NCBI GenBank assembly: GCA_964563165.1
Contig: CAZLWA010000097.1
Coordinates: forward strand, 118,141-182,140
Length of the DNA stretch: 64,000 nucleotides
Direction of reading: 5' to 3'
From: CAZLWA01 sp964563165
Lineage (GTDB): Bacteria > CLD3 > SB21
Below, piece after piece: positions 51,003 to 59,568 of the stretch. How positions within the stretch are numbered: the stretch's first letter is position 1; each line of letters opens with the position of its first letter. The notes below the pieces were generated by a model. That model had not been told where the DNA came from and did no database searches. It saw only the letters and a list, made by a program, of their open reading frames with translations. The translations under genes were made by a program, and so were the position numbers.

Positions 51003-52094
51003 TTACACCATTTCCGACAACAATGGAACTTGTTTTTTGATGGCCATCCGAAGTCCTCCAAGACTCACTTCCGGTTCACAAACAATGAACAGCCACAGAT
51101 TTCGATCTGTCATAGGAACCAGTAAGATGGTTTTGTTTTTGTATTCAATCGTCGCCAATTTTATCCCTTCGCATTTCATGTCCGCGTTGACCTTATTAAA
51201 GTACTCCAGACCTGCGGGTATGAAGTTCGGCAGTATCGTAATGTCGATGACCGGCTCCTTCTTATCATTGAACAGGGACGCTCTGCAAAATCCCGTTTCA
51301 TCGGCAACGGCGATGACATCCACGCCCTTGATCTTGATAAACTCATTCATGCATGCTTTTATTTTTTCCACGCTTTCCTGGCGCGAAACTTCTTTCATCT
51401 GGGTCTTCGTTTCCGGCGTCACTTCGTCCTTACGCCTCATGCCTTCCAACAGAAGGCTCTGCCACCCCTGGGTAATCGTCTCCTGCTCCGGCCGTTCACC
51501 TTTACGAAATTCAAAATTGCCGGTCTCCCATCCCAGAACCTTGTAGAAGGCCTTCTCGCCGACCATATCACCGCATTGGGCATGAACGACATTGCCGTCG
51601 TTAAAATACAAAATACCCTTTTCCTCGCCTTTGGTCACCAGCAGCGCCGCGACCATTCTTCCGAGGACATTCATTTGGATCAAATCGGAAAGTTGAAAGT
51701 CGGAGACTTTGCCGTCGAACCCCTTCTTCTCCGTCAAAGCCTGCTGGATGAGCGTTCGCAGATCCTCGATCTCAAAAGGTTTTTCGATGTAATACAGCGA
51801 CCCGCGCAGGGTGGCCTCTTTTTGAACTTCCGCCGATCCGAATGCCGTCATGATAATGACCTTCGTCGTCGAGTACGTTTCTTTGATTTTCACGAGCAGT
51901 TCGAGCCCTGTGATACCGGGCATCTTAATGTCGCTCACAACCAGATCGATCGGGACCTGGGAAAGCACATTAAGCGCTTCCTGGCCGTTATTGACACATA
52001 CTAGTTCATATACGTCTTTGTCTTTGGCAAGATTTTTCGAAATGCTCCATGTCAGATCTTCCTCATCATCTACGATCAATACTTTTTTTCTCAT
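51003..52094 (-). CDS. Response regulator with PATAN (DUF4388) and roadblock/LC7-type domains
   Basis: Three domains. REC (residues 3-122): KVLIVDDEED, phospho-acceptor Asp55 in VVSDIKMPG, Lys in IEKPFEI. PATAN/DUF4388 (about 130-235): GKVSDFQLSDLIQMNVLGRMVAALLVTKGEEKGILYFNDGNVVHAQCGDMVGEKAFYKVLGWETGNFEF. Roadblock-like domain (about 250-363): EKIKACMNEFIKIKGVDVIAVADETGFCRA through LATIEYKNKTILLVPMTDRNLWLFIVCE. Roadblock domains usually partner small GTPases such as MglA. The kinase gene lies 49 bases upstream and very likely phosphorylates it. No DNA-binding output domain. Confidence 0.85.
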   Translation of the reverse strand: MRKKVLIVDDEEDLTWSISKNLAKDKDVYELVCVNNGQEALNVLSQVPIDLVVSDIKMPGITGLELLVKIKETYSTTKVIIMTAFGSAEVQKEATLRGSLYYIEKPFEIEDLRTLIQQALTEKKGFDGKVSDFQLSDLIQMNVLGRMVAALLVTKGEEKGILYFNDGNVVHAQCGDMVGEKAFYKVLGWETGNFEFRKGERPEQETITQGWQSLLLEGMRRKDEVTPETKTQMKEVSRQESVEKIKACMNEFIKIKGVDVIAVADETGFCRASLFNDKKEPVIDITILPNFIPAGLEYFNKVNADMKCEGIKLATIEYKNKTILLVPMTDRNLWLFIVCEPEVSLGGLRMAIKKQVPLLSEMV

Positions 52095-52143
52095 CGAAAT
52101 GCCTCAAATATTATATCATTAAATTGCACGACAATTACAATCT

Positions 52144-54252
52144 TTAAGCCGGCGACGATACTTTATCGCTGTGCATCTGCTCCACCTGTTCATGCAGCGG
52201 CAGCAAGAGCGTGAATGTCGTACCGCGTTTTTCCGCGCTTTCCACGAGTACTTCTCCGCCATGTTCGTGAATGATCCGGTAGACAATGGACAGCCCCAAC
52301 CCGATGCCGTTCGGCTTGGTCGTGTAAAAAGGATCGAAAATTAATTTCAATTGATCGCGCGAAATGCCTTTGCCGGTATCCTTGACGCGAATTTCCACGA
52401 CTTCCCGCTCATCGATGAAGCGGTGCGGAATAGGACGATGGGTCATCACCGCTTGAATGGTGAGTTTTCCTGACTTGCCGATCGCATCGGCGGCATTCAT
52501 CATCAAGTTAAGCAGGACCTGTTCCATCTGATTGACATCCACAAAGATTTCCGGCAAAAAGGGATCGTAAATTTCTTCGATCGTTATGCGGTCATGTTCG
52601 CACCGCTCTTTCAGTAATGCTTTGACGTCCTTGACAATTTCAGCCAAAATGCAAGAACGTTTCTCCGGGCGCACGGGCTTGGCGTAAGTGAAAAAGGCTT
52701 TCAGCAATTCATTCAGGCGGTTGATCTGCTTGATGATCCGGTGCACGTATTCGTAGCGATGGTCCTGAACGGTGAGCTCCTTTTCCAACGCCTGGGCCAT
52801 CGTTTTGATCCCGGCCAAGGGGTTCCGGATTTCGTGCGCGATCGCACTGGTCAGCACGCCCGAGGCCGCCAAACGGTCCATGCGCAAAATCGTCGTGCGC
52901 ATTTCCTTGATCTGCGTGATATCCCGGAAACTGATAATGTACCCTGCCATCTGAAACTGGCTGTCGTAGCGTACATTCGTAGTATAGCCCAGATAAATCT
53001 CCCGATGATGCTTTGTGACGATTTGAATTTCTGCATTGCCGGGATTACCTTCCTGGTCCAGCGTCGGTTTCATCATAATTTCCGCCGCACTTTCTCCGAA
53101 TATTTCATGCATGCGATGATCGAGCAGTTCAAATTCAGGATAACCGAGAATGGTTTTGCACGCACGATTCGCGAAAAGAATCTTGCCTGAAAAGTCTACC
53201 GTCATCAGACCGGAACTGATATTCTGCAGAATACTTTCATTAAAATTCTTCAAATCCACAAGCGCATGCGTCGACTCTTCAATTTGCTTCTGTAAATTCT
53301 TATTGAAGTCGGTCAGTTTATTGAATAATTGCATATTCTCTATTGCCAGGGCAATTTGCCCCGACAGCGTCATCAGCAGGGACAGATCCGCGGTCTCGAA
53401 CGTCGTTTGGTCTTTTTTGTTAATGATCTGCAGAACCCCGATCAGTTTGGCGCGGATAAAAATGGGAGAACACAGCGTCGAACGGATATCCAGCTCGAGC
53501 ATGCGCGACAGCATTTCAGGAATCCGGTCATCCGCCTCAGCGTCATTAATAATGATCGGCTTTTCATTGTGCGCGATGAAATCGTAAATTTTCAAATGGC
53601 TGCCGACGGATTTTCCCAGATGCGTATCCGGCAGATTGGTTGAAATAGCCTCCAATATCCATTCCTCGTTCTCTTTCGTCACTAAACAACAGCCTTCGAC
53701 CTGAAAGGTCTCGCGAATGTTGTTTATGATTTCACTCAGGACGCCGCGCTGATCTTTGATAGAGATCACGATCCGCGCGATTTCGGAGAGGATTTGCAGT
53801 TCGTTGGTCTTTTCGGCCAGTTTTCTTTTTTCCTCTTCCTTCTCCGCAATCAGGCGTTCCAATTTATCATGGAGGTTTTTGATACGCAGCAGAGTTACCA
53901 CACGGGTCAGCAGCTCCACGCGATTGAACGGCTTTGTAATAAATTCATCGGCGCCGGATTCTATGGCGCGGTTACGCGTCACATGGTCGGTAAGTGAAGA
54001 CAAGATCATAGCGGGAATATGGCGCGTCTGTTCGCTTTCTTTGAGGAGCAGGCAAACCTGAAATCCGTCCATCGCATGCATATCCGACGAGGCTAACAGC
54101 AGATCGTACTCGAGGGTCTTGATTTTGTCAATGACGTCGTGCCCGTCATGCGCGTTCGCGACCTCGTAACCGTTCGATTCCAAAATCGCTATGAGCATGC
54201 TTTCCGATTTCGTATCGGGATCGCAAATCAATATTTTCGACTTCACATTCAT
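52144..54252 (-). CDS. Histidine kinase with N-terminal pseudo-receiver, GAF and PAS domains
   Basis: 702 residues. The receiver-like domain (about 6-125) has the acidic pair CDPDTK and the Lys in ITKPFNR, but the expected phospho-Asp is replaced: LLLASSDMHAMDG has Ser where LLLDxxMPxMDG is usual. A coiled segment precedes GAF (about 160-310). PAS (about 345-450) has LQNISSGLMTVDFSGKILFANRACKTILGY. HisKA: GVLTSAIAHEIRNPLAG (His near 480); HATPase: LNLMMNAADAIGKSG, VKDTGKGISRDQLKLIFDPFYTTKPNGIGLGLSI. It is paired with the downstream response regulator. Sensed signal unknown. Confidence 0.9.
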   Translation of the reverse strand: MNVKSKILICDPDTKSESMLIAILESNGYEVANAHDGHDVIDKIKTLEYDLLLASSDMHAMDGFQVCLLLKESEQTRHIPAMILSSLTDHVTRNRAIESGADEFITKPFNRVELLTRVVTLLRIKNLHDKLERLIAEKEEEKRKLAEKTNELQILSEIARIVISIKDQRGVLSEIINNIRETFQVEGCCLVTKENEEWILEAISTNLPDTHLGKSVGSHLKIYDFIAHNEKPIIINDAEADDRIPEMLSRMLELDIRSTLCSPIFIRAKLIGVLQIINKKDQTTFETADLSLLMTLSGQIALAIENMQLFNKLTDFNKNLQKQIEESTHALVDLKNFNESILQNISSGLMTVDFSGKILFANRACKTILGYPEFELLDHRMHEIFGESAAEIMMKPTLDQEGNPGNAEIQIVTKHHREIYLGYTTNVRYDSQFQMAGYIISFRDITQIKEMRTTILRMDRLAASGVLTSAIAHEIRNPLAGIKTMAQALEKELTVQDHRYEYVHRIIKQINRLNELLKAFFTYAKPVRPEKRSCILAEIVKDVKALLKERCEHDRITIEEIYDPFLPEIFVDVNQMEQVLLNLMMNAADAIGKSGKLTIQAVMTHRPIPHRFIDEREVVEIRVKDTGKGISRDQLKLIFDPFYTTKPNGIGLGLSIVYRIIHEHGGEVLVESAEKRGTTFTLLLPLHEQVEQMHSDKVSSPA

Positions 54253-54333
54253 AGATCGCGCCCACCTCCCGGTTTTCTCAGAAAAACCAACAAGTGTGAA
54301 ATGTAATTTACTTTGGCCAAAAAATCCATAAAT

Positions 54334-54363
54334 AAAAAAGCCAACCGTTTCGAGGTTGGCTTT
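54334..54363 (-). terminator. Intrinsic terminator of the Crp/Fnr gene
   Basis: On the minus strand AAGCCAACC pairs with GGTTGGCTT (9 bp, 54362-54338), followed by T residues. It lies 25 bases after the stop at 54387. Confidence 0.9.
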
Positions 54364-54386
54364 GGCACAGCGTTTGGTGGAAACAA

Positions 54387-55094
54387 TCAGACGAAGTCTT
54401 TCTTGAACTTTTCGTAATCTAAAATGGTCAATTTGGTTCCGTCTTTGACTATGTAATGATCGGCAATCAATTTCTGAAGAGCGCGTGAAATGGTCTCACG
54501 GCTGGTTCCCGCCATATTGGCCAAGTCCTGTTGAGTCGGCAGATTGGAAATTTCTATTTGGTTGCCCTGCCGCAGGCCGATGTCCTCCGCCAGACGGTGG
54601 AGAGTGGCCGTTACTTTGCCGTTCGCATTTTTCAACGAAAGGCTTTTGATCTGAGAATCCGATTTTCGGATACGGCCGGCGAGTTCACGCAGGAGCTGAA
54701 TCGCGATTTGAGGAAATTCAGTGAGCAAATTCAAAAAATCATCCCGGTTGATGAGCAGCATTTCTGCATCGTTCAGTACCGTGACATTGGCGGAGCGTGA
54801 TTGGCCGTCCAGTAAAGAAAGTTCGCCAAAAAAATCACCTTCCGTCATTACCGCGAGGATTACTTCGCGCCCCTCCTCGCTGATTCTGGAAATTTTGACC
54901 TGACCCGACATCAGAATAAACAACGTTTGTCCCGCTTCCTCTTCAATCAGGATGACCTGGTCTTTACGGTACATGCGCTGATGCGCCACGGCCGCAATTT
55001 TATCCAATTCCTTAACGGCCAATCCGCCAAATATAGGAACTTCCTTCAGGACTTCAAGTTTACGCGATGGTGGGGTTTCACTCATGAGGTTCAT
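54387..55094 (-). CDS. Crp/Fnr-family transcription regulator
   Basis: Cyclic-nucleotide-binding-type domain (about residues 15-130: VPIFGGLAVKELDKIAAVAHQRMYRKDQVILIEEEAGQTLFILMSGQVKIS, SRSANVTVLNDAEMLLINRDDFL) followed by a C-terminal winged helix (about 165-225: PTQQDLANMAGTSRETISRALQKLIADHYIVKDG). The recognition helix SRETISRAL has Arg-Glu and the SR pair used to read TGA half-sites. The N terminus lacks the Cys cluster of Fnr, so it is not an oxygen Fe-S sensor of the E. coli type. The candidate targets are the two ATGAC-N4-GTCAT palindromes at the nap and ccmE promoters. Alternative start at ATG 55085. Confidence 0.9.
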   Translation of the reverse strand: MNLMSETPPSRKLEVLKEVPIFGGLAVKELDKIAAVAHQRMYRKDQVILIEEEAGQTLFILMSGQVKISRISEEGREVILAVMTEGDFFGELSLLDGQSRSANVTVLNDAEMLLINRDDFLNLLTEFPQIAIQLLRELAGRIRKSDSQIKSLSLKNANGKVTATLHRLAEDIGLRQGNQIEISNLPTQQDLANMAGTSRETISRALQKLIADHYIVKDGTKLTILDYEKFKKDFV

Positions 55095-55173
55095 GACAAG
55101 TAGCCGCCAATGAAAGGAAAAAACAGTAGTAACATTATAAAGTTAATTTTTTAAACACACAGAGTCAAGAAAA

Positions 55174-56028
55174 TTAATCCGAAATGACGACCTTGATATG
55201 CTTGGGTAACACGTTGAACCTCAGCGGATGGGAAGTAGTTTGTGGTTCACCGTCGAGATGATAATACATTTCGGATTCGGGGATGATCTCCAGGCTCCGC
55301 GCACGCATCATGGTCGTCTCAGACAGCCGATCGATCGATCCATGGAATAAACGCCAGCCGTGCCGCAGAAGTTTCAGCAAGGTCATGTTCTGAAGGAGGC
55401 ATACTTCAAAATAACCGTCGTCCGGAACGGCGTGCGGCGCGATCTTTGCACCGTTGCCGTACTGATTGGTGTTCGCCACCGCAAGAATAAACGGTTTAGC
55501 GTAAATTTCTTTCTCGTTAATTTTGATCTTCACAGCGGCCGGCGTGAATTTGGAATACGAGACCGTCGAAAGATAAACATATCCCAGTAATCCTCTTCGC
55601 CCCGGATGTTCATTGAATAGTTTTGCGATAAACGCGTCGTACCCTGTGCCGGCAAATCCAATAAAAAGTTTTCGCGAAACGCCGTCAAACACTTCCCCGA
55701 CGTCAATCCATTTTGTTTTTCCGCCGGCAATCGCGCGTACGGCTCTTTCGCGATTCATTGAAATAGACAGCCCCCGCGCTAATCCGTTGCCGGAGCCGTA
55801 CGGAATTACCGTGAACGCCGTCTCGGTGCCCATCAATCCCTGCGCCGTTTCACTTGCCGTGCCGTCCCCGCCAACCGACGCGACCACGTCAAATTGATTT
55901 TGAACGAAATGCCGGGCAATGCGTGTGGCATCGCCCACGCCGCGCGTCAAATGAATTTCGATGTGATGACGCCCGTTAAACACTTTCTGCGCCAGGGCTT
56001 TCACTTCCGCATACGCGCCTTTGCGCAC
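55174..56028 (-). CDS. Diacylglycerol/lipid kinase (DagK/YegS-like), start uncertain
   Basis: Catalytic domain of the DAGK/LCB5 family: VASVGGDGTASETAQGLM (nucleotide-binding GGDGT), VIPYGSGNGLARGL, SRKLFIGFAGTGYDAFIAKLF and APHAVPDDGYFEVCLL. The 56028 start (GTG) cuts off the conserved NPKAG strand. In the same frame upstream, IEQHEFTKIGFVVNPKAG can be read back to an ATC at 56082, which has GGAG at 8 bases before it and an in-frame TAA six codons upstream. There is no ATG, GTG or TTG in between. The true start may be ATC, which is rare, or the base may be changed. Function, phosphorylation of lipids, is family knowledge. Confidence 0.85.
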   Translation of the reverse strand: MRKGAYAEVKALAQKVFNGRHHIEIHLTRGVGDATRIARHFVQNQFDVVASVGGDGTASETAQGLMGTETAFTVIPYGSGNGLARGLSISMNRERAVRAIAGGKTKWIDVGEVFDGVSRKLFIGFAGTGYDAFIAKLFNEHPGRRGLLGYVYLSTVSYSKFTPAAVKIKINEKEIYAKPFILAVANTNQYGNGAKIAPHAVPDDGYFEVCLLQNMTLLKLLRHGWRLFHGSIDRLSETTMMRARSLEIIPESEMYYHLDGEPQTTSHPLRFNVLPKHIKVVISD

Positions 56029-56145
56029 ACCCGCTTTCGGATTAACTACGAATCCGATCTTCGTAAACTCGTGCTGTTCGATGTTCCAGGCTCCTTTTTA
56101 CCGAAATAAGAATTAATGTACAGTTCTTTCCTTTGACAAACAATA

Positions 56146-56829
56146 TCATTCTAACATGGGCCGCGCCACCGTGAGCACATAGACTCTGTCTGCTCCCGCC
56201 TGTTTCAACGCACGCGCACACGAATTCGCGGTAGCGCCGGTCGTGATCAAATCGTCCACTAAGATGATTGTTTTTGCTTTGATTTCCGATGGTTTTTCAA
56301 CCACAAAAACTTCATGCATGTTCTCTACGCGGGCGGCCGCCGTCGGCATCTTGGTTTGCGAAACCGTATTGACGATACGCCTGACTATATCGCGGCGGTA
56401 CGGAACCGGCACGCGGCGGCTGAGGGCTTTACAGATTTCTTCGGATTGATTATAGGACCGCTCACGCCGCTTGATGAGATGCAGAGGAATCGGAATGAGC
56501 CAATCCGCGGAGCGCCAGGCCGGAATATTGAGAATAATTTCGGCCAATATCTCGGAGAATTTTTCCGATAGAATGATCGCACGCTGATACTTGAAATGAT
56601 GGATGATCGTTTCAAACGATGCCGTGTAGTATACACCCGAACGAATCTCGTCCACATAAGATCGTTCGACTATGCCTTCCTCCACCACCCCCTTTACGTG
56701 CCGCAGTTGATTCCAGCACGCCTCGCACACTATTCTTTCTCCGCGCGGCATCGGCACGTCGCAGACGATACAGCACGGCGGATAAACAAAATCCAGAATC
56801 AATTTGAATTTGTCTAATAAATTTTCCAT
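56146..56829 (-). CDS. comF: ComF-family phosphoribosyltransferase-like protein
   Basis: The N-terminal zinc finger is visible as CCIVCDVPMPRGERIVCEACW (four Cys). The PRTase-like part has NQSEEICKALSRRVPVPYRRDIVRRI and the PRPP-type loop KTIILVDDLITTGATANSCARAL. ComF proteins help DNA uptake and recombination in competence. Length of 227 residues is typical. Flanked by the DagK-like gene and divergent from the phosphoesterase; no competence gene is nearby. Confidence 0.9.
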   Translation of the reverse strand: MENLLDKFKLILDFVYPPCCIVCDVPMPRGERIVCEACWNQLRHVKGVVEEGIVERSYVDEIRSGVYYTASFETIIHHFKYQRAIILSEKFSEILAEIILNIPAWRSADWLIPIPLHLIKRRERSYNQSEEICKALSRRVPVPYRRDIVRRIVNTVSQTKMPTAAARVENMHEVFVVEKPSEIKAKTIILVDDLITTGATANSCARALKQAGADRVYVLTVARPMLE

Positions 56830-56863
56830 TTTAAATCACAGCTTTAGATATGGAAAAACTCTT

Positions 56864-58105
56864 ATGCCCGTCAATGTGCCGTTTATGCGGCTCGACATTT
56901 GGATCCGTATTGTGATCGCGATCGTCTTCTTTGCACTCGTGATCGCCGCACACTATGCGCTGTATCGAAAATCGAAAAATTTCATCCGCAGCCTGGAAAT
57001 CCCCGAAAGCAGGAAGAGATCTTTCATCATTGCGGCCCGGTGTTTCTTTATTTATCAGCTGACGCCGTTCATTTACTTCTTCTTTTTTCGTTCGCCGGAA
57101 TTGGACGGGTTGTGGCTCATACGTTTGCTGATACGTTACCCGTCGGGCATTTGGCTGACGGTTTTTATTCCGACGCTGCTTCTGCTGGGGATTAAAGACG
57201 CCGGGGTCTTTGTCTCAAAGTTCATTCAACGCCGCTTCAAAAATGAGAATGCCGGGCAGAGCCCGCCAGACGCGTCTCGGCGGCGATTCCTCAAACTGGC
57301 CGGATCGGCCACGCTGGCCGTGACACCGTCGATTCTCGGAATTAAATCGGCCATGGAATCGGCTTTTGATCTGGAAGTCACTCACCGGGTCCTCAAAATA
57401 AGAAACCTTCCGGCAGGACTTGAAAATCTGAAGCTGGTCCAAATTACCGATATCCATGCCGGCGAATTCATGGACAAAACGATGATGGACCGTATCGTCA
57501 GGGAGAGCAACGCGGAAGACCCGGATATCGTTTTCCTGACCGGCGATTACGTTTCCTATTCCAAGGAATTCGTTCATTTATTTGCGGAAAGTTTTTCCCA
57601 ATTGAAATCGCGCTTCGGCATCTACGGCAATCTTGGCAATCACGATTACTGGGCGGGGCCGGATATGATCGCAAAGAAACTGCAGGACATGGGCGTCGAC
57701 GTCATGGGCAACGAGCGGCGATTGATCACCATCCATGGCAGTTCATTCAACCTGATCAGCGTCGAAGATGAAATGACCGCCAAGCCCGATCTGACCAAAG
57801 CACTGAAGGGAGTTGAAACTTCCGTGCCGACGATCCTGATGTCGCACGGCCCGAAAATGTTTGACCAGGCGGCGGCGGCGGATATCGATCTGACCTTGTC
57901 CGGGCATACGCATGGCGGGCAGGTGGTATTGGATTTTGTCGTCACCCAATTTAACCCCACCGCGTTATTTTATAAATACGTGCGCGGACATTATGTAAAA
58001 AACAATTCTCAATTATACGTCAGCCGCGGTTTGGGTTTCACCGGCCCGCCGTTTCGTCTGAACTCCGTTCCTGAGATCGCCGTGTTTTATCTCCAAAAAG
58101 CGTAG
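56864..58105 (+). CDS. Membrane-anchored metallophosphoesterase with internal Tat-like motif
   Basis: About three to four N-terminal membrane helices (residues 8-130), then a linker carrying a twin-arginine-like segment ASRRRFLKLAGSATLAVTPS (near 145), then a calcineurin-type metallophosphoesterase: LVQITDIHAG, DIVFLTGDYV, FGIYGNLGNHDYW, ILMSHGP and LSGHTHGGQ. The Tat-like motif sits after the helices instead of at the N terminus, which is unusual. Start set at ATG 56864 rather than at the upstream frame start. Substrate unknown. Confidence 0.85.
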   Translation: MPVNVPFMRLDIWIRIVIAIVFFALVIAAHYALYRKSKNFIRSLEIPESRKRSFIIAARCFFIYQLTPFIYFFFFRSPELDGLWLIRLLIRYPSGIWLTVFIPTLLLLGIKDAGVFVSKFIQRRFKNENAGQSPPDASRRRFLKLAGSATLAVTPSILGIKSAMESAFDLEVTHRVLKIRNLPAGLENLKLVQITDIHAGEFMDKTMMDRIVRESNAEDPDIVFLTGDYVSYSKEFVHLFAESFSQLKSRFGIYGNLGNHDYWAGPDMIAKKLQDMGVDVMGNERRLITIHGSSFNLISVEDEMTAKPDLTKALKGVETSVPTILMSHGPKMFDQAAAADIDLTLSGHTHGGQVVLDFVVTQFNPTALFYKYVRGHYVKNNSQLYVSRGLGFTGPPFRLNSVPEIAVFYLQKA

Positions 58106-58465
58106 TCAGAAAATGCCCGATAAAATGTTTGGCAAATCCTGGCTGAATTTGGATCGCGGTAAAACCCGGTCGCACCCTGCCGCTACTGCTTTTTCGTAAA
58201 GATCCGTCTGAACATGTGAAAGGAACCCGATGATCGGAACAGATCTCGTTCCGGGATCGTTTTTCAACGTCTGTATGATCAACAGCGGATCCGTTTTTTT
58301 AGAATTGAGATCCAGCAGAATGGAAAAAGGTTTTTCCGATTTGATTTGCGCCGCCAGTTCGAGAGGCAGCCATCGGGCCGCCGGCATTTCAATATCCAGC
58401 GCCCTGGCAGCGGCATTGATCTTTGAAGCAAAAAAAATATCGTCCACGCAGGAGATAATCTTCAT
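58106..58465 (-). CDS. Stand-alone receiver-domain protein (divergent)
   Basis: A single response-regulator domain of 119 residues. The acidic pair (CVDD), the phospho-Asp in LLDLNSKKTD and alpha4-beta5 region VPIIGFLSHVQTDLYEKAVAAGCDRVLPRSKF are visible. The usual Lys near the C-terminal end appears as Arg in LPRSKF, so it may not switch normally. It lies 11 bases after the kinase gene and is likely its partner. Confidence 0.8.
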   Translation of the reverse strand: MKIISCVDDIFFASKINAAARALDIEMPAARWLPLELAAQIKSEKPFSILLDLNSKKTDPLLIIQTLKNDPGTRSVPIIGFLSHVQTDLYEKAVAAGCDRVLPRSKFSQDLPNILSGIF

Positions 58466-58476
58466 GATCTCGTTCC

Positions 58477-59226
58477 TTATAACGCGGGCGAAGGAATATA
58501 AAACTTGAATTCACTCCCCTCGCCGGTCTTGCTTTCCACCCAGATCCTGCCTCCGTGAGCTTCCACGGCTAATTTGCAAAAGGTCAAGCCCAGTCCCCGG
58601 TCCGTTTTAAGCCCCAATTGCTTCAGTTCGGCCTGTGCGAATTTTTCAAAAATCTTGTCGGCATGTTCCGGAGCGATCCCTTCACCGTTATCCTTCACAG
58701 TAATATTCAATCGTGAATCTTTGGAATCATATCCGGCGCTTAGCCGTATGTTTCCCCCGCGTAAGCTGTGCTTGATGGCGTTTTGCATCAGATTGGCTAT
58801 TACACGACGGATCATGTCCTTATCCGCTTCAACCCTGGGCATATTTTCCTGAATCTCCGTCGAACTGGTCACGTGATGCTGTTGCATGATCACGGCGAAG
58901 TCATTGACATTCGATTCCAGAATTTCAGACATATGGAACGTCTGTTTACGAATCGGAAATTTATTTTCTTCCAACCGGCTGATATCAAGAATATCGGTGA
59001 TCATCTTCAGGATGACGGTGGCGCTTTCGTCAATTTTTTTCACGATCGAGATCTGTTTGTCCGACAGGCTCTCCGGCATCATCAGCAGAAGCTCACAGCA
59101 TCCCATGATGCCGGTCAGCGGATTCTTCAGATCGTGAACGACCATTCGCGTAAGACTGTCTTGCAGTCCCTGCAGTTCAGTCGGCGTTCTGTTCTTGTCT
59201 TCCAATTCGGCTTTGCCTTCCGTCAA
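58477..59226 (-). CDS. Sensor-less histidine kinase (HisKA plus HATPase)
   Basis: 249 residues with no sensor or membrane domain. HisKA: DSLTRMVVHDLKNPLTGIMGCCELLL with the phospho-His near residue 34. HATPase: IANLMQNAIKHSLRGG, VKDNGEGIAPEHADKIFEKFAQAELKQLGLKTDRGLGLTFCKLAVEAHGGRIWVESKTGEGSEFKFYI. Starts at TTG (59226) as the only close start; a longer N terminus cannot be excluded. Paired with the receiver-only gene that follows. Likely receives its signal through another protein. Confidence 0.87.
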   Translation of the reverse strand: MTEGKAELEDKNRTPTELQGLQDSLTRMVVHDLKNPLTGIMGCCELLLMMPESLSDKQISIVKKIDESATVILKMITDILDISRLEENKFPIRKQTFHMSEILESNVNDFAVIMQQHHVTSSTEIQENMPRVEADKDMIRRVIANLMQNAIKHSLRGGNIRLSAGYDSKDSRLNITVKDNGEGIAPEHADKIFEKFAQAELKQLGLKTDRGLGLTFCKLAVEAHGGRIWVESKTGEGSEFKFYIPSPAL

Positions 59227-59356
59227 AGTGATGGGAACCCGGACATTTCATTCCGCATCCGGCATTTTTTATTGTTTTTTTAATGGCTGGCGCACTTCTA
59301 TGGTACTGAAGTATTGAACGATTGTCAAATTTATTAGGACGGCCGTGAAAAACATA

Positions 59357-59385
59357 TTGCATCTGAAAGCATGTGTGAATATATT
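59357..59385 (+). promoter_or_regulatory. Sigma-70-type promoter of tRNA-Val
   Basis: TTGCAT (59357-59362), 17-base spacer, TATATT (59380-59385). The tRNA starts 15 bases later. Same -10 as tRNA-Pro. Confidence 0.8.
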
Positions 59386-59399
59386 GACGCCCTAATTTT

Positions 59400-59474
59400 G
59401 GACGCTTAGCTCAGCTGGTTTAGAGCGTCTCGTTTACACCGAGAAGGTCCTTGGTTCGAATCCATGAGCGTCCA
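59400..59474 (+). tRNA. tRNA-Val (anticodon TAC)
   Basis: Acceptor stem GGACGCT (59400-59406) pairs with AGCGTCC (59467-59473), discriminator A. The anticodon stem TCTCG/CGAGA holds TTTACAC, anticodon TAC. T arm TTGGTTCGAATCCATG. No CCA encoded. Confidence 0.94.
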
Positions 59475-59568
59475 CGATCCAACGTTTCCCGCCGTGATAC
59501 CTCTCTGCAATTGGCATTGATTTCCAACAGAAATCGGTGCCGGTATAACCCGCAATCTGCCAGTGCAT

